The position numbers and the translations under genes are program-made. DNA of 64,000 nucleotides from positions 1,612,001-1,676,000 of the forward strand of contig CADCXD010000001.1 in NCBI GenBank assembly GCA_902806575.1, read 5' to 3'. The notes under the pieces were generated by a model. That model was not told the origin of the DNA and ran no database searches. It saw only the letters and a list, made by a program, of their open reading frames with translations. This DNA comes from Jackrogersella multiformis. Taxonomy: Eukaryota; Ascomycota; Sordariomycetes; Xylariales; Hypoxylaceae. This document shows, piece by piece, positions 31,302 to 43,600 of the stretch (its first letter is position 1; the number at the start of each line of letters is the position of its first letter).

Positions 31302-33174
31302 ATGCCGTCTGACGAGCCCTGTGCCAACCCTCTCCTCCTCGGATGGGTGCAGGAGTGGATTGATCACGCCCGAGAGCGTAATACCAAGGGCCTGTCCACT
31401 TATAAGAAGGCATATGCGGCCCTTAAGGCGTGTCCGGTTACCTTCCAGCATCCCTCTCAGCTGCAGCAGCTGAAAGGGTTTGGCCAGACTCTATGCACTC
31501 GTTTGACGGAAAAGATGCAGAAGCACTGCGCAGAGAACGGGTTGCCTATGCCGAAACGTCCTAGGCGGTCTATCGTTCCTGGCTTGGCTAACTCGGACGA
31601 CGACGAAGATGGCGAAGAAAGGCCGCCAAAGAGACAGAGAAAGGCAAGGCCTTACGTGCCGACTCTTCGGTCTGGTCCGTATGCAATAATTATGGGCTTG
31701 GCAACGCTCGAAGAGGGTTCACGTAATGGAATGACAAAGGCGCAATTGATCGAGGAAGCTCAACCCCATTGTGATGCCTCTTTTACCGCACCTCCTGACG
31801 CAAAAAGCTTCTATACGGCTTGGAGCTCTATGAAAACCCTTCTCGACAAAGATATCGTATATGAGCGTGGTAGGCCAACGCGGAGATACCATCTGACTGA
31901 GGAAGGGTGGGAGGTGGCACGACGGATTCAACACACGTTGAACCCTAATCAACCTAGACCAGCTCCACCAAGGCTAGAATCTGGTCCTCGGGAGGTCGAA
32001 CAAGCCCCTCGTCTTGTCAATCGATCTCCTTCTCTAGAAATAGATGACCAACCTAGGCAAGACTCGAGTTACGTGGACGTCGTCACTAACGGGGAATTGT
32101 CTTCCGACAGCACAGCATTACCCCAATTTCGGCCAATTCGTATTGCACCTGGATCTTTTGAAGTTCAGTTAGTACTAGATGTCCGTGAGGTTCGAGCAAA
32201 AACCGATAGAGACTACAGTAAGTAACTTAAGTTTTTTGTAGCCGTACCCCTTCTAAATATGAGTTTCGACTGTTGAGACGAGTAAAACAATTTGGATATT
32301 CATCCAATAGTCTGGTAGATGATTGCTAACCCTTAATTTTTCAGTGCAGAATGAACTAGCAAAGAAGGGCGTCACCCCGGTAATGCGCGCCCTCGAGCTT
32401 GGCGACGCCCTCTGGGTTGCTAAATGCAAGGATGCGAACTTTCTGGCACGGCATGGCGCCGAGGGAGATGAAGTGGTGCTTGATTATATCGTCGAGAGAA
32501 AAAGACTGGACGATTTGATCAGCAGCGTGAAGGACGGCCGTTTCCACGAACAAAAGTTTCGGCTGAAACGATCTGGTGTTAAGAATATTGTCTACGTCAT
32601 CGAGGAGATTTCGATAGATTCCGAGACTCTAGATAAGCGTGCGGAAATGGTGCAGTCGGCTATCGGGTCGACGCAGGTGGTGAACGGCTTCTTCGTGAAA
32701 AAGACGCAGAAGATGGATGACACTATTCGGTATCTCACTCGAATGACCATGCTACTGAAGAAACAGTATGAGAGCAAACCGTTACTCGTCATCCCTACCG
32801 AAGTCCTTACTGCTCAGAATTACCTGCCACTACTAGACCATCTCCGAGAAAAGGAGCCTACTTCGGGCCATTACATCAGCTATCCAGCATTCGCGTCATT
32901 GGCATCTAAATCCGACATGATGACGCTGCGAGACCTATATCTGAAGATGCTGATGTGCACCAGACAAGTCTCGGGGGAGAAGGCTCTCGAGATCCAAAAG
33001 AGATGGAAGACGCCATACGATTTCGTAAGAGCATACGAAGAGTGCGGCAGCGGGGAAGAAGGCAGGAAGCGGAAGCGAGAAATGGTCTTTGAGCATATGG
33101 GGGGCTTGCTTGGGCGCAAGAAGATCACGAAGCCACTCAGCGTGAAAATTGCCGAAATCTGGGCTGTTATGTAA
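31302..33174 (+). CDS. MUS81: Crossover junction endonuclease MUS81, 581 aa
   Basis: Catalytic subunit of the Mus81-Eme1/Mms4 structure-selective nuclease that cuts replication and recombination intermediates in the nucleus. Exons are 31302-32217 and 32345-33174, with intron donor GTAAGT and a TTTTTCAG acceptor. The N-terminal helix-hairpin-helix region (residues about 1-85) includes LKGFGQTLCTRLTEKMQ. A basic linker follows, then a winged-helix segment (about 115-215, YAIIMGL to RRYHLTEEGWEVARR). The XPF-type nuclease domain starts at VQLVLDVREVR and carries the ERKRLDDL motif at 356-363 after GDEVVLDYIV. The C-terminal helix-hairpin-helix lies around residues 500-581. The joined codon across the intron is ATG (Met306). 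All catalytic residues expected of the GDX(n)ERKX3D signature are present. Confidence 0.95.
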
Positions 33175-33739
33175 GCACCATGAGCTGATTTATCGAGTAC
33201 GGGTTTGAGGGCGGCTGCTTTTAAATCCACGCTGGTGGCTAATGGATGTCTCGGTAATAGTTGGCGAAACGATATCATCACGATCCTGGGTGCCCGCCTA
33301 CATCAATTATGATTCTTGCTTCCAGGGGTCTAGCTAATATCTGATGTGAGCTTACTACATTAACGAGTACTGCGAGTCTTTGAATTCGATGTCGTATTCA
33401 AAGCTGTAGATAGAGGGATTCGTCCATTATCACCACACCACAATACTATACAAATGAGCGGTAAAATGAGCTAGTTCGTGTCAGTAGTATCGTCTCACAT
33501 TAGTAAACTCGAACCCCTTTTAATGTATTCCTGCAACGAACTCATCAACCATGGCAAGGTCCGAAAGCATACACAAAAACCAGATCTAGCTCGACAATTT
33601 CGTCCGCAGCCTCGCTAATTTTTGCCTTTCTCAGATCTCACGCGAGCATTACCCATCCAGCGAGGAGCACCGCATCAACCACCGCAACCCCAGCCCCTCC
33701 CAACGATATACAAGAACCCCCTCCCCCCCGGCCATCACC
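33175..33739. other. Intergenic between convergent MUS81 and RIB5
   Basis: 3' flanks of two convergent genes. Nothing recognised. Confidence 0.6.
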
Positions 33740-34621
33740 CTACCTCGAATGGCCGCCCATAGCCTGCGCGACCAAGCTCTGCACCATGCTCTCCAGGATG
33801 GGCTTGACGAGGATCTCGCCCTGGGCGCCGAGGTATCCGGCCATGGACTTCTCGGCGTACTTGGCCAGGACGTCGACCTCGACGTTGACGGAGTCGCCGG
33901 GGCGCTTGGCCGCCAGCACCACCTTCTCCTGCGTGTACGCGATCAGCATGACCTCGAACCAGGCCTCGGCGTCGTCGACCCGCGTCACCGTCAGGCTGGT
34001 GCCGTCCAGCGCCACGTAGCCCTTAAACACGACGTAGCGCAGCACGTCGGGCGACCGCGGCGCGAACCGGAACGTCAGCGCGTTGCCGTCGCGCGCCACG
34101 CTCGCGATTTCCGCCGTCGTGTCCACGTGGCCCTGCACGAAGTGCCCGCCCATGCGGGTGTCGGCGCGCACGGCGCGCTCGAGGTTGACGCGCGAGTCCG
34201 TGGCCAGGGACCCCAGGTTCGTGAGCCGCAGGGTCTCGGGCGCGATGCCCACCTTGAAGCTAGGCGGCTGCCCCGCGGCGCTGAGGTCGGTGGCGGTCAG
34301 GCACACGCCGTTGACGGAGATGCTGTCGCCGAGCTGGGCGTCCTCGAGGAGCTTGGAGGACTCGGGGAGGCTGATGGTCAGGGACGTGCCGCCCGTCTCG
34401 TCGTGCGGGTTGAGCTCGGCGACCACTAGAGGTGCACAGACGTATCAGCCATCCATCGACTCCAGTCAGTCAGTGAGTCAGTCGGCCAGTTAATAATTAA
34501 TCATATCAAATTATTCGGTTATCCATCCCCCTCTCCATTCTCATTCTCATTCTCAATTCTCTCTCAGAAGGATGAAAAACCAGTATTTACCTCCAATCTC
34601 CTCGACTAGTCCTGTAAACAT
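33740..34621 (-). CDS. RIB5: Riboflavin synthase, 238 aa
   Basis: Dismutates two 6,7-dimethyl-8-ribityllumazine molecules to riboflavin, the last step of vitamin B2 synthesis. Exon 1 (34621-34591) encodes only MFTGLVEEIG plus one base. Exon 2 is 34425-33740, after a 165-nt intron, and the split codon gives Val. The two lumazine-binding barrels are visible: SISVNGVCLTAT with GHFVQGHVD in the first half, and VALDGTSLTVT with YTQEKV in the second. The start is fixed by the near-universal MFTGLVEE N-terminus. Exon 2 is strongly GC-biased at third positions compared with neighbours. That bias creates a long antisense frame (33749-34429), which I regard as an artefact. Confidence 0.95.
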
Positions 34622-35413
34622 CTTACTAAGCTTAACTCCGTGAGTGCTTCGTTTATTTGTTTTGTTTGTCTTCCGGTCCGGAGCTGGAGAAACTGGGGTG
34701 AGATTATTTTTCTTTTTGTCGCAAGGATGACGTTATTCCCCTCGAGCTCTACGGATTACTCCACCCCGCTATCACATGTAGGTTAACCACTAGCGCGGAA
34801 TCGATTCCGCGCTAAGATATTACCTTATTTCTCGGAAGACCCGGTACCTAGGTAGCTTACCAATGTTACTAAGAGGGATACCATACTATGTATCATAAGA
34901 CAATAAAGTGATTAAAAATAATCTAACCAGTCTCATTTCAGTCACCAGAGGCAACAAGTTCTAATTATGAGTACACAATCACGATCCGAGTCAACTGAGA
35001 CAAGGGTATTCTTCAAGCCGGTCTATTCTGCCGCCGTCGAAACCGGCAACGACTGACCCATCAACCTCTTAAACAGTATCATCTACAGTGATATGCATCT
35101 CGAGGGACGTGTGGGAGTTACAGTACGTCGTAATCTTCATCAGTCATTACAGTTGACACATGTCATTCCGTCATTCTTTCTCTTTGCTAATGGTCATTCC
35201 TGATCGTTTAGGCCGAAGAGCAATGACTTTTTGCCACCCAACGCCGTCCGTCCATTAGCCCCCGTCGCCATGCGAGAATGCAAGAGTAAGTAATTACTTA
35301 TTTGTAGCATGTTGCCAACCAGACGGGCTTCATCCATCGGAAAGGCGCGAGCCAATCCAACTCGTACAGGGCAGTGCAATGGAGGATGTACATTTTTGAA
35401 GAGAATACCCTGC
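34622..35413. other. Intergenic, no gene seen
   Basis: 5' flank of RIB5 and 3' flank of the arginine methyltransferase. TACCTAGGTA at 34845 and the palindrome-like GCGCGGAATCGATTCCGCGC at about 34793-34812. Confidence 0.55.
34793..34812. repeat. Perfect 20-bp palindrome upstream of RIB5
   Basis: GCGCGGAATCGATTCCGCGC is its own reverse complement over 20 bp. It lies about 170 bp upstream of the RIB5 ATG. A binding site for a dimeric regulator is one possibility, a cruciform-forming chance repeat another. Confidence 0.75.
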
Positions 35414-36852
35414 TTAGCACATCCTATATTCAGCAAAGCCGTCGGCATGTCTAGTGCCGTCTTGCGTGTCTAGCAAGTAATCGATCCTGATGTCAAGATC
35501 TCGGCGGTTCTTGTCGTTAGGTCTCACATCCAACTTGCAGCTGATCTCTTCCCCCTGTTGCACCGTCAAGACTTCTTTCAAGTAGAAGACTGTCTGTTTC
35601 CAGTGGGTGTACTTGGTGTGCGGGCCTGTTGAGAAGCGGATTGGCTTGTGGCAAGCCGTGAAGTCGATATCAAACCATGCCACGAGTGCATGCACGAAGT
35701 CGTCACGTCGGCAGCTTAGCTTGAAAGGAATGGAGAACGCGAGATCGGCTGTCGTGCAGGTGTACAGATCAAGAGTCAAGACTGATGTAGGGTCTGTTAC
35801 GGCAGCTTTAACTTCGACCGTATCGACGAGAGGCTCAGCTAAGGCCGTCTCCTTCAGGGGAGTATAATCGAATCCGTAGACATTGTCCCAGACTACAGCC
35901 TGTTAGCTTAGATTCCAGAACTCTCATGTCGACGGTAAAACTCACATCCGATCTTCTCATCCTTGTATTCGCCATCCTCGATACCACATACAAAGATCGT
36001 GGCCTTGTCTGGGAAGATCAATCCATCCTTGGCGAGGAACTTGTCGCGGGCATATAGCACCGTATCAAGCATGCTCTCGTAGAGAAGGAAGTAACCCATC
36101 CACTCCGAAATGATGATGTCGACCTTAGGGAATGGTATCTCGATCTCCTCCATCTTACCCTGGATAAGGGTGATCTTATCTGCCATGCCATTGACCTTAA
36201 CAATCTCCTTAGCTTTGAAGATGATGGTGGACATGTCAACGCCGATGACATGCTTTGCTCCTGCTCGAACGGCAAACCTACATAAGAGGATGGTCTATTA
36301 GCCTAAACAGGTGAAGGTCGAGGGAGTCAAGCTCCGAGTATAATAACTCACATGGAGAGAATGGCCGTTCCACAACCAACATCGAGGACAACCTTGTCCT
36401 TGAAGATGTGCTTGTTTTGCACGATTGCATTCATGTAGGACTTCGTACGGACTTCATCTTTCTATACGAAGTAACAATGCGATATTAGCCGAGGGTGAAG
36501 TTTATAGAGTAGAGTAGATCGAGTCCAATGAATTCAGAATGCATACCAACATCTCCTCGTGAATTCCTACATTACGATAAATTCTCGTTAGTCAAATCAT
36601 GCCTATACAAATCTAGAGTCGCAATGGGCGCGTACCATGATGATTGTAGCTGTTGTGCGACAAAATATTAGCCAAAGCCTTATCGTGTATAGATCATAAC
36701 CGCGGCAGGATGGATTTATGATTTTATGATTAATGATTTATGCAAAGCGCACAAAAAAACCAGACTAACCTGTTGAAATAATGCTGCTCGGAGTGAGCCA
36801 TGCTCTTGAGCTGCTGCTCAGCAGCATCAACATCCATCTTGGTATCCGTCAT
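35414..36852 (-). CDS. HMT1: Type I protein arginine methyltransferase (PRMT1/Hmt1), 345 aa
   Basis: Main asymmetric-dimethylarginine writer for histone H4R3 and RNA-binding proteins. Six exons: 36852-36770, 36649-36636 (14 nt), 36566-36547 (20 nt), 36461-36352, 36277-35946 and 35892-35414. The joined N-terminus reads HYFNSYNHHGIHEEMLKDEV, exactly the conserved PRMT1 opening, which validates both micro-exons. SAM motif I is VLDVGCGTAILSM, where Ala replaces the Gly usual in GCGTG. The double-E loop SEWMGYFLLYESML and the THW loop (YTHWKQTVFYL) are intact. The length matches the family. The C-terminus ends EYRMC instead of the common YRMR. Confidence 0.95.
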
Positions 36853-37837
36853 CGTCGGAAGGAAAAGGGTGACTTGTCTGGAGTTGAATTGGGAGAAAGA
36901 ATGAGTGAGTGAAGATTGGGCTCAGTAGACTCGACGAAAGTAAGGTTTACTTTTTTTTACTTTTTTTTCTTTCCTTCCTTCCAGGTTCTAGAGCCGCTGC
37001 AAGGCAATCACCTAAAGCGTAGTACAATGGATCTAGACTAAAAGTACCTATGTACCTAGGCAGTGTTTTTTTCACCTACGCACCTGCAGTTTTCTTCAAT
37101 TTAGGTACGCGCCCAAGGCGCGTTCAGGTGGCACCCCACCGGAATGCGGTGAAACAATGATCCATATTAATTCTGCCGCTCCACTCCATCTCACCGCCTA
37201 ATGCCTCTCTGCTGCAATATTTAAACCTGCCCTCCCCCCAAATTATTGATTCCTTTTTTCTTTCCTTCTTCATACTTACCTTGCGGGATAGACTTTCGCT
37301 CATGAAAAAGAGTCTATAAGAGGGAAGACCTGCATTGCACATCGCGGTGTCGACCCTTTTCTATTATCCCTCGTGGATCGTAGGCCGTGGAATTTTTGAT
37401 CTCCCATATTTTTTTCATTGTGAGCGATGCCTTGATGCATCGCCATGAGGAAGATTAGTTAATTGACATTCTACCAGCTAATGTGTATGCCTCCGAACCT
37501 GGTGCATTATTGTACTTGACCATCACCAGTCAGGCGCATTTATAAGATCATTAGTATTATACTACAGATTTTGATTCAAGGCGCTTTCGGCCTGCCATAT
37601 CACACCGTGAATTTTTGATGAACTGACATGCCATTCAAATGCCAGTCAATAAACCTGCCTGCATAAGTACCAGGTAGGTAGGTAAGTCCAAAGCTCTGTT
37701 TATTATTGAAGCTAGCCTCTCTTCCAATCTATCGTACTCAACAGCTCATCGATATTGCACGGTGCCGTCTGCCTACCTACCGGTACTCATTCGGTGAACA
37801 AAAAGTCATCAACCATCCAACTTACTCGTCGGCCATC
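36853..37837. other. Intergenic between HMT1 and the PhoD-like gene
   Basis: Poly-T/pyrimidine tract at about 36949-36985 just upstream of HMT1. Otherwise no recognised element or gene. Confidence 0.55.
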
Positions 37838-40391
37838 TCACGCGCGGGTATCAATATACATCTGGTCATACCCAACAACCTCCCATTCCCAAGTGTCGGT
37901 ATTCAAGGTGACGTTCGTCGGGCTCGTCTTTCCTCCCTTCACTACAGCACAGCAGAGTCAGCATAGCCATCCGCGGAGGCCGCAAACGCGAATACCGCGA
38001 TAGACTCACCGAACCCGGCCTCGACCGACCCCCCAGCGACAGGGCGGGACAGCTTGTTCTCGCCGGCCACGACCGTGAAGTTGGCCAGCGGCAGGTCCCA
38101 CGAGTTCCTCGACGCCACGCTCGGCGAGCCGTAGTAGCGCGCCTCCAGCTTCTCCGGGGTCACCGTCAGCAGGAAGTAGCCTCGGTAGTATCCGTCCTGC
38201 CACTGGAGTTCCTTGTTCTGCGCCACGCGCTTCTCCGCCTCGGCGCGCGCCGGCGCGATGAGCCCGTTGTAGCCGGTCGAGCTGACGGCCGTCCCGGCGA
38301 ACTCGACGCCGATTGCCCCGTCGCCCGTCTCCGCGTCGTAGGGCTTCTCGTCTAGCCAGGCTAGGTCGGATACCTGTGTATGTTCATGAGCTGATTCATT
38401 CCGAAAAGCGAGAGAGACGGAGTGTTAGAAAATCCTGCCAACGCACCCAGTTCTGGTGGCTGTCGCCGGCGAGGAAGATGGTATTGCTGATCTTGTTGTC
38501 GTAGAGGTGCTTCAACGTCCGATTTCTATTTGCGGCGTACCCCTAAAAGGGAATGCATTGTATCAGCAGCCATCCCTGTGTCAGCTAGTTTTCAACTTAC
38601 GTTCCAGCTATCATCGAACCCACTAGACTCGGTCATGGTCGAGAACACAATCTGGTTGCCAATTATGCGCCAAGTTGCACCACGGCTGGAAGATCTGGAT
38701 AACTGGTTGTAGAACCAGTTCTCCTGGCGCGAACCCATTAATGATCGCGAGGCGTCGTCGTGGATAAGGTCAATGTATTCGTCATTCCAGCCTTCATCGT
38801 GTTAGTACGTAAAACCACAACCATGTTTTCTATTTTCATCCAAATGCTACTCACCCAGCGAGGTAATGCTTCGATCATAATTACGGGTATCGAGGACGAT
38901 TAAGTCTAGGACTATAATGATAGGGGTTAGTTATGGCAACGTAGGGAATGCGGTATCCCTCTGGATGCCATATATCCTTGGAGAGGTTACATACGGGTAC
39001 CCATCTGGAACGACCTCCAAACCCTCAAATTGTCGTCGAGGTCTACCTGACTTCCGAAATGTTAGTAAGCCTCACTCATATAAACACTTACCTAGGTAGG
39101 TAACCAGACTACACCATTACTCACCGAATAGGCATCCACTCGAAGTACGCTCTCACGGCATTCATCTTCCGCTGATCCACACTGACTAGACCGTCATTCA
39201 GGAAGGACTGTTCAGTGTTGTTCAGAGCGCTCGAACCATCTCGATATCCATTATCCGAGACTTCTGTATGAAAAGTTAGTACCCAGACGTTTCCGAAAGT
39301 TGTCATCTCCTTTTTCGTCTGCGTACCGTGGTCATCCCAGGTCGTAATCCAGGCAAAGTTCTGAGCTGCAAGCTGCAGATCCGGATCGCTGCGGTACTAC
39401 TCATCGTCTAAGTTTCTTTATATGGTTAACCCAGTAGTTTGAAGCAGTACACACCTGTCCATGGCGAGTTCTGTAGTCGTACAGACTAAACAGGTACTTT
39501 CGCGGCTCGTGGGCTCGTTCACCTTTCGCGGCCCCCTCATAGATGTAATCTCCTAGGTGAACCTGTCTATATCAGGAATCAGGATACAACCCACGTGAGC
39601 TGTAGTGCTTACAACATAGTCCTGCTCGTCTTTGCGTGCGGCGTTCCCGTAGGCATTAAAATATCCATTTGCTTCCAACCCGTAAGCGAGTTGATCCTAT
39701 GCGACATAATAGAGGGACTCACGATAGTTGCTGCAGGAGAAAACGGCAAGCTTCAACTCCGATACATCAGCATCTTCCGGAGGCGCGGTCTTCGTTCGTC
39801 CGACGGGACTTGTGTTATTAGACCCGCAAATAGTAAACTGGTAGCTATAAGTCGTGAAAGGCTGCAGGTTATTTGCCTCGACCTAGGGAAACGTCAGAAT
39901 AGAAGACACCTAGAGGCAGTACAAGGAGATTGCGCAGAGACCTTGATTGTATAGTCGATATCACTCGTCGTGTACGCCTCGCCGCTCGATACCACGTCAT
40001 CCGTCCCGGCCGAGAAAACCTTCCACTCGACACAGATCGGGCTCGGATCCGCATTGATGTACGTCTGCGTATCGTGGTTATAGAGCGGCACGGGTCCTTC
40101 TACAGTAACATTACTCATATCCGAGGCGAGTGATGGCGCGACTCTAGTCCACAGAATCACGCTATCCGGATACGGGTCCCCAGACGCTACACCATGCGTG
40201 AAGTCGAGCTCCTCCGCCTCGTACGCGATAGCACTGCGCTTGAGGCTGCGCTTGGAAACATGAGGCACGTCAATCCCGAGGCCTGAATGGCGACGAGACG
40301 GGCTGGCGTAATTCAGGTTCCCTTCGAATGTCGCGGCCGCAAAGGTAACCAGGAGCTCAGTCGCGAGACTGAGCACTACTAAGTTAAACAT
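37838..40391 (-). CDS. Secreted PhoD-like alkaline phosphatase/phosphodiesterase, 615 aa
   Basis: Metal-dependent phosphatase of the PhoD family, probably secreted or wall-associated and releasing phosphate from esters. Twelve exons: 40391-39942, 39882-39723, 39671-39613, 39562-39455, 39396-39327, 39263-39125, 39050-38995, 38905-38855, 38791-38601, 38542-38447, 38373-38010 and 37941-37838. ATG 40391 is chosen because it starts a signal peptide (MFNLVVLSLATELLVTFAAA). Landmarks: FTHGVASGDPYPDSVILWTR, SCSNYP, VHLGDYIYEG, WITTWDDHEVSDN, RSFQMG, LDTRNYDRS, NWFYNQL, FLAGDSHQNWVSDL and VEFAGTAVSSTG, the usual order of PhoD metal and substrate residues. Intron 1 has an unusual GTCTCT donor. A TACCTAGGTA palindrome lies in intron 6 (39089-39098). 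Exon 11 is far more GC-rich than the others. Confidence 0.9.
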
Positions 40392-41120
40392 ATTGAACGT
40401 TGTCAAATAAGTACAAACTTAGCATCAGACGACACAAGCACGTCGAGCTGAGGCATCCTTAGACCTGTTTATAACAACGTCAACATATGTGCTCATTTAT
40501 ACCATGTGTCACGAGTTGCATCCTAGGGTTATGTATCATGCCCGTTATGTGGGGAGATGCTACCCAGCGTCGCCAATAGTTATAAGGCTCGAATCGAGAC
40601 AAGACTTACGAGACCGCTTACGAGAATGGAAGGTGAATCAATATTTGTCGCAGACGCTCCAATTAAGTAATATCGACTGACAGCACATGGGGTGGTACTG
40701 TCTTGAGCCGCCTAGCATTAAAGACGAGAACGTGTGAAATGGTGTCTCTCTAATTGGTTGTCAGTTATCGTCGTCATGCAGGGGTTTAGCTTCTGCCGAG
40801 TTGGAGGAGACGAGAGAGTCTAATGGCGATAGTTCGGTGGGGTATAAAACTGACTCGACAGGGCGAGAAAGAAAGTCTTATAACCACGAGTTATACTCAC
40901 CAGGCAGAGCCGCATATTCCTTAAAAACTCAGAATATAAGATACCTACTTAGGTACCTACCTAGGTAGGTAACGAGTGCGCATTTTAACAGGTCACGGTA
41001 AAATTCGATAGACCACATAACAAGAATGTCTGTCTACTTTGAGGAAGACAGGAAGAAAATATAAAAATGTCAACATCAACTCTTCATTTAGACATGGGTA
41101 TAGAATGACTCGCCAACTAC
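40392..41120. other. Intergenic, no gene seen
   Basis: Promoter side of the PhoD-like gene and 3' flank of POL4. TACCTAGGTA at 40958. Confidence 0.6.
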
Positions 41121-43600
41121 CTAGCCGCACCATCTTTCGTGAGGCTCTCTCCAACGGACGCCAAGGACCGCGAATATCTTCTTCTCATCTCGTCCCTCGA
41201 TCAATGTTCCCTTGGTCATTCTGTTATTTCCTTGGCCAAGCAGGACGTCATTATACAACCCCCTTTGGTTCAACCGCATTCCTTTCTTCCGCGCCAGCAG
41301 TCGAATCGACCTATTGAAAATGTCATTTCCGGTGAAGTAGAGCAACGCTGCCCCGAATTGGCTCTGAGGCACCAGTAACAGATCGATGCGTCTCCATATT
41401 GGTCGATATTCCCCTTTGGGACCTGGAAACGCACTTTTTGGTAGCACACAGCAGCCATGCCATTTGCTGCCACCATCGTCGTCAGCGCTGCCATGGTGAG
41501 AAGCAAGTGACGCGGTCAAAAAGCCCTCCTCAGTCAAGGTTTCGACGAGCCTAGTCAAGAACGGAGCGAGCTCGCCTGCAGAGGTTGTGTCGCCTTTTGT
41601 TATGATCAAGTCGATATCGCCGGAGTCCTCTGCTCCGCGACGGTAGCTACCTCCGATAATCAGTTCTATATTGCGATCAAGGACTGCGGCTGTCCTCTTG
41701 ACACAATGTGCCAAAGCCTCCACTTCTCGTCGTGGAATCCGAGCATTCAAATCGTCGAAATGTTCCAGGCCGACTTTCTGGTTAGTGTTTAGCTCGGCTT
41801 TGTTTTTGAGGTCATCTAATGTACGAAGCCCTTGGGCAATCCACTTTTGGGCCTGGGCTTGGCCAACACCGTAAATTTTGAGAAACAGTGCTACTATTTT
41901 CCTGCGAGGGTCATCTTGTGCATACTCAAGCTGTCTTAGCCGGTTTGTATTGACGATTTCCTCGATCTTGTCCGCAATTCGACCAATATTAGGTAGTGCA
42001 CGCGCTTCCTCAGCGGTACATATCTTCTTAGGTTGCTCTCGGAGTGTTGTGATAGCTAGTCTGTATGCTCGAATCCGGAAGTTATCACCGGCAAGGGTGT
42101 GTATGTCCAACATCTGCTGGAGAACCTTGATGGTCTCTGCGTTGGGGCTGTTATCATCTCCGTGATCTTTGGTACCCCCTTTCATACAGATGAACTTTTC
42201 CTGCCAACCAGGATCTTTTCGTCGAGAGCTGTCATTGCTGTGACTGGTCTTCTTCTTCCGTGGACCTCCTTCGCCCGAATTGCTCGTGTCTGATCCGGCA
42301 TCAGTTTCATCAGCGATTGAAAACAGCCCAGAAACATCGCCATCATCTATTAATGCATCGCCCAATGCATTACTGCCGTCTGCAACCTTCATTTCCAAGA
42401 TACATTGTGTAAGCTCGTCATCAGCCTCGGCTGTGGTTTGTATTGGTGCTCTGGGCGGCTCAAGGTTCTCTACCACTTTCTGAGCTTGTCGCCCTTGGGT
42501 AGATGATATTAGGTCGGCGCTCTCCTCACTACTAGACTGCGTGCTTAGTACGGGTATATGAGTCCTTTTCATAGCCTTTTTACGGCTCGGCTTTAGCTTG
42601 AGTGAGACTTCAGAATCACCTGAAGATGGCGGTGCATTCGGCGGCTGCTCAGCTAAAGTCGGCATCCCACTGATTTTATATTGGCCCTGTTCTTCATTTG
42701 CGATTATACGATGCCTTAGGCAGTCGATAGGATAAGTTTCATTAACGATTATTTTTCTAGACCAATCAGGGTCATCGTGTAAATACCTCTCAATGTCCGC
42801 ATATGTGAGCTTTTTATCTACAACGATGTGCGTCGCACTAACTAGATCTCGACACCACCTAGAGAATATTATTCAGTCAGCCAATTCGATTATAATATAT
42901 GGTATAAGGTAGGTAGGTAGGTAGATGTTTCATAGACAGAATATCACTAGCAACTCGTTCAAATAACGGGTACTTACGTAGCACCGTGCTCCCGAGCTTT
43001 GGTGATTTGGAGCCTGCGCGCTGGGTTGATATCATCATTGGGTATGTAAAAAAATGAGAGGCCTTTAAAAATCTGCTGGGCTTCAGGGACTGGCTTCAAA
43101 GGTGCTTCCTTCTTGCGCTTTCCCATTCTCACAGAAGAAGGGTCACTCTGAGGACTGGACTGTCTAGCGCGAAGCGAAGGGCGTGTTGAACGAGTTGAAC
43201 GACGAAGCGGCTGTTTGGCCGCGGCAGCTGTGGTCTCAGACACGGTGACGGTGGTATCGTAGTCGACAGATGTGCTCGTCACCAAGCTTGTGTTACCCGC
43301 CTTTGAGTTGCTTCTGCGCGGAGTGACCTTGATAATTTCCACCTCGGGTTCACTACTTGTAGCAATGGGGTCTGGTGATGTTCGTCTAGGAGCAGCGCTT
43401 AGAATCTGGCCGACCCTTTTTTGCAAGGCACGAGGAACATTTGCAGAGTTTGAAGCAACAGAAAGAAACTCTCTGCTCGTCTGCCTGTATGCCTGCTCGT
43501 CTTCATCTAAGACATCATCTCCACCCTTGTCCTCGTCTTCGTCCTTAAAAATTTTGAACCTTTCAAAGAATGCGATCTTCTCCTTCAACTGGGGATCCAT
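41121..43600 (-). CDS. POL4: Family X DNA polymerase (Pol4/lambda/mu-like), 786 aa
   Basis: Gap-filling polymerase for base-excision repair and non-homologous end joining. Exons are 43600-42978 and 42858-41121, with one 119-nt intron falling inside the BRCT domain. The BRCT domain (about 183-285) reads KGLSFFYIPNDDINPARRLQ, then across the intron TWCRDLVSATHIVVDKKLTY. A Ser/Glu-rich linker of about 160 residues follows. The 8-kDa region contains NFRIRAYRLAITTLRE, ALPNIGRIADKIEEIV and the hairpin IYGVGQAQAQKWI. The palm has GGSYRRGAEDSGDIDLII (metal Asp 622 and 624) and RIDLLLVP (third Asp 700), then YFTGNDIFNRSIR and REPHERW at the end. All three catalytic Asp are present. Whether it is functionally lambda or mu cannot be told by eye. 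Confidence 0.94.

Noticed and set aside
33749..34429. 226-codon + strand frame opposite RIB5
   Set aside because: An artefact of extreme GC3 in riboflavin synthase; composition (H, V, D, G, R-rich) is not protein-like.
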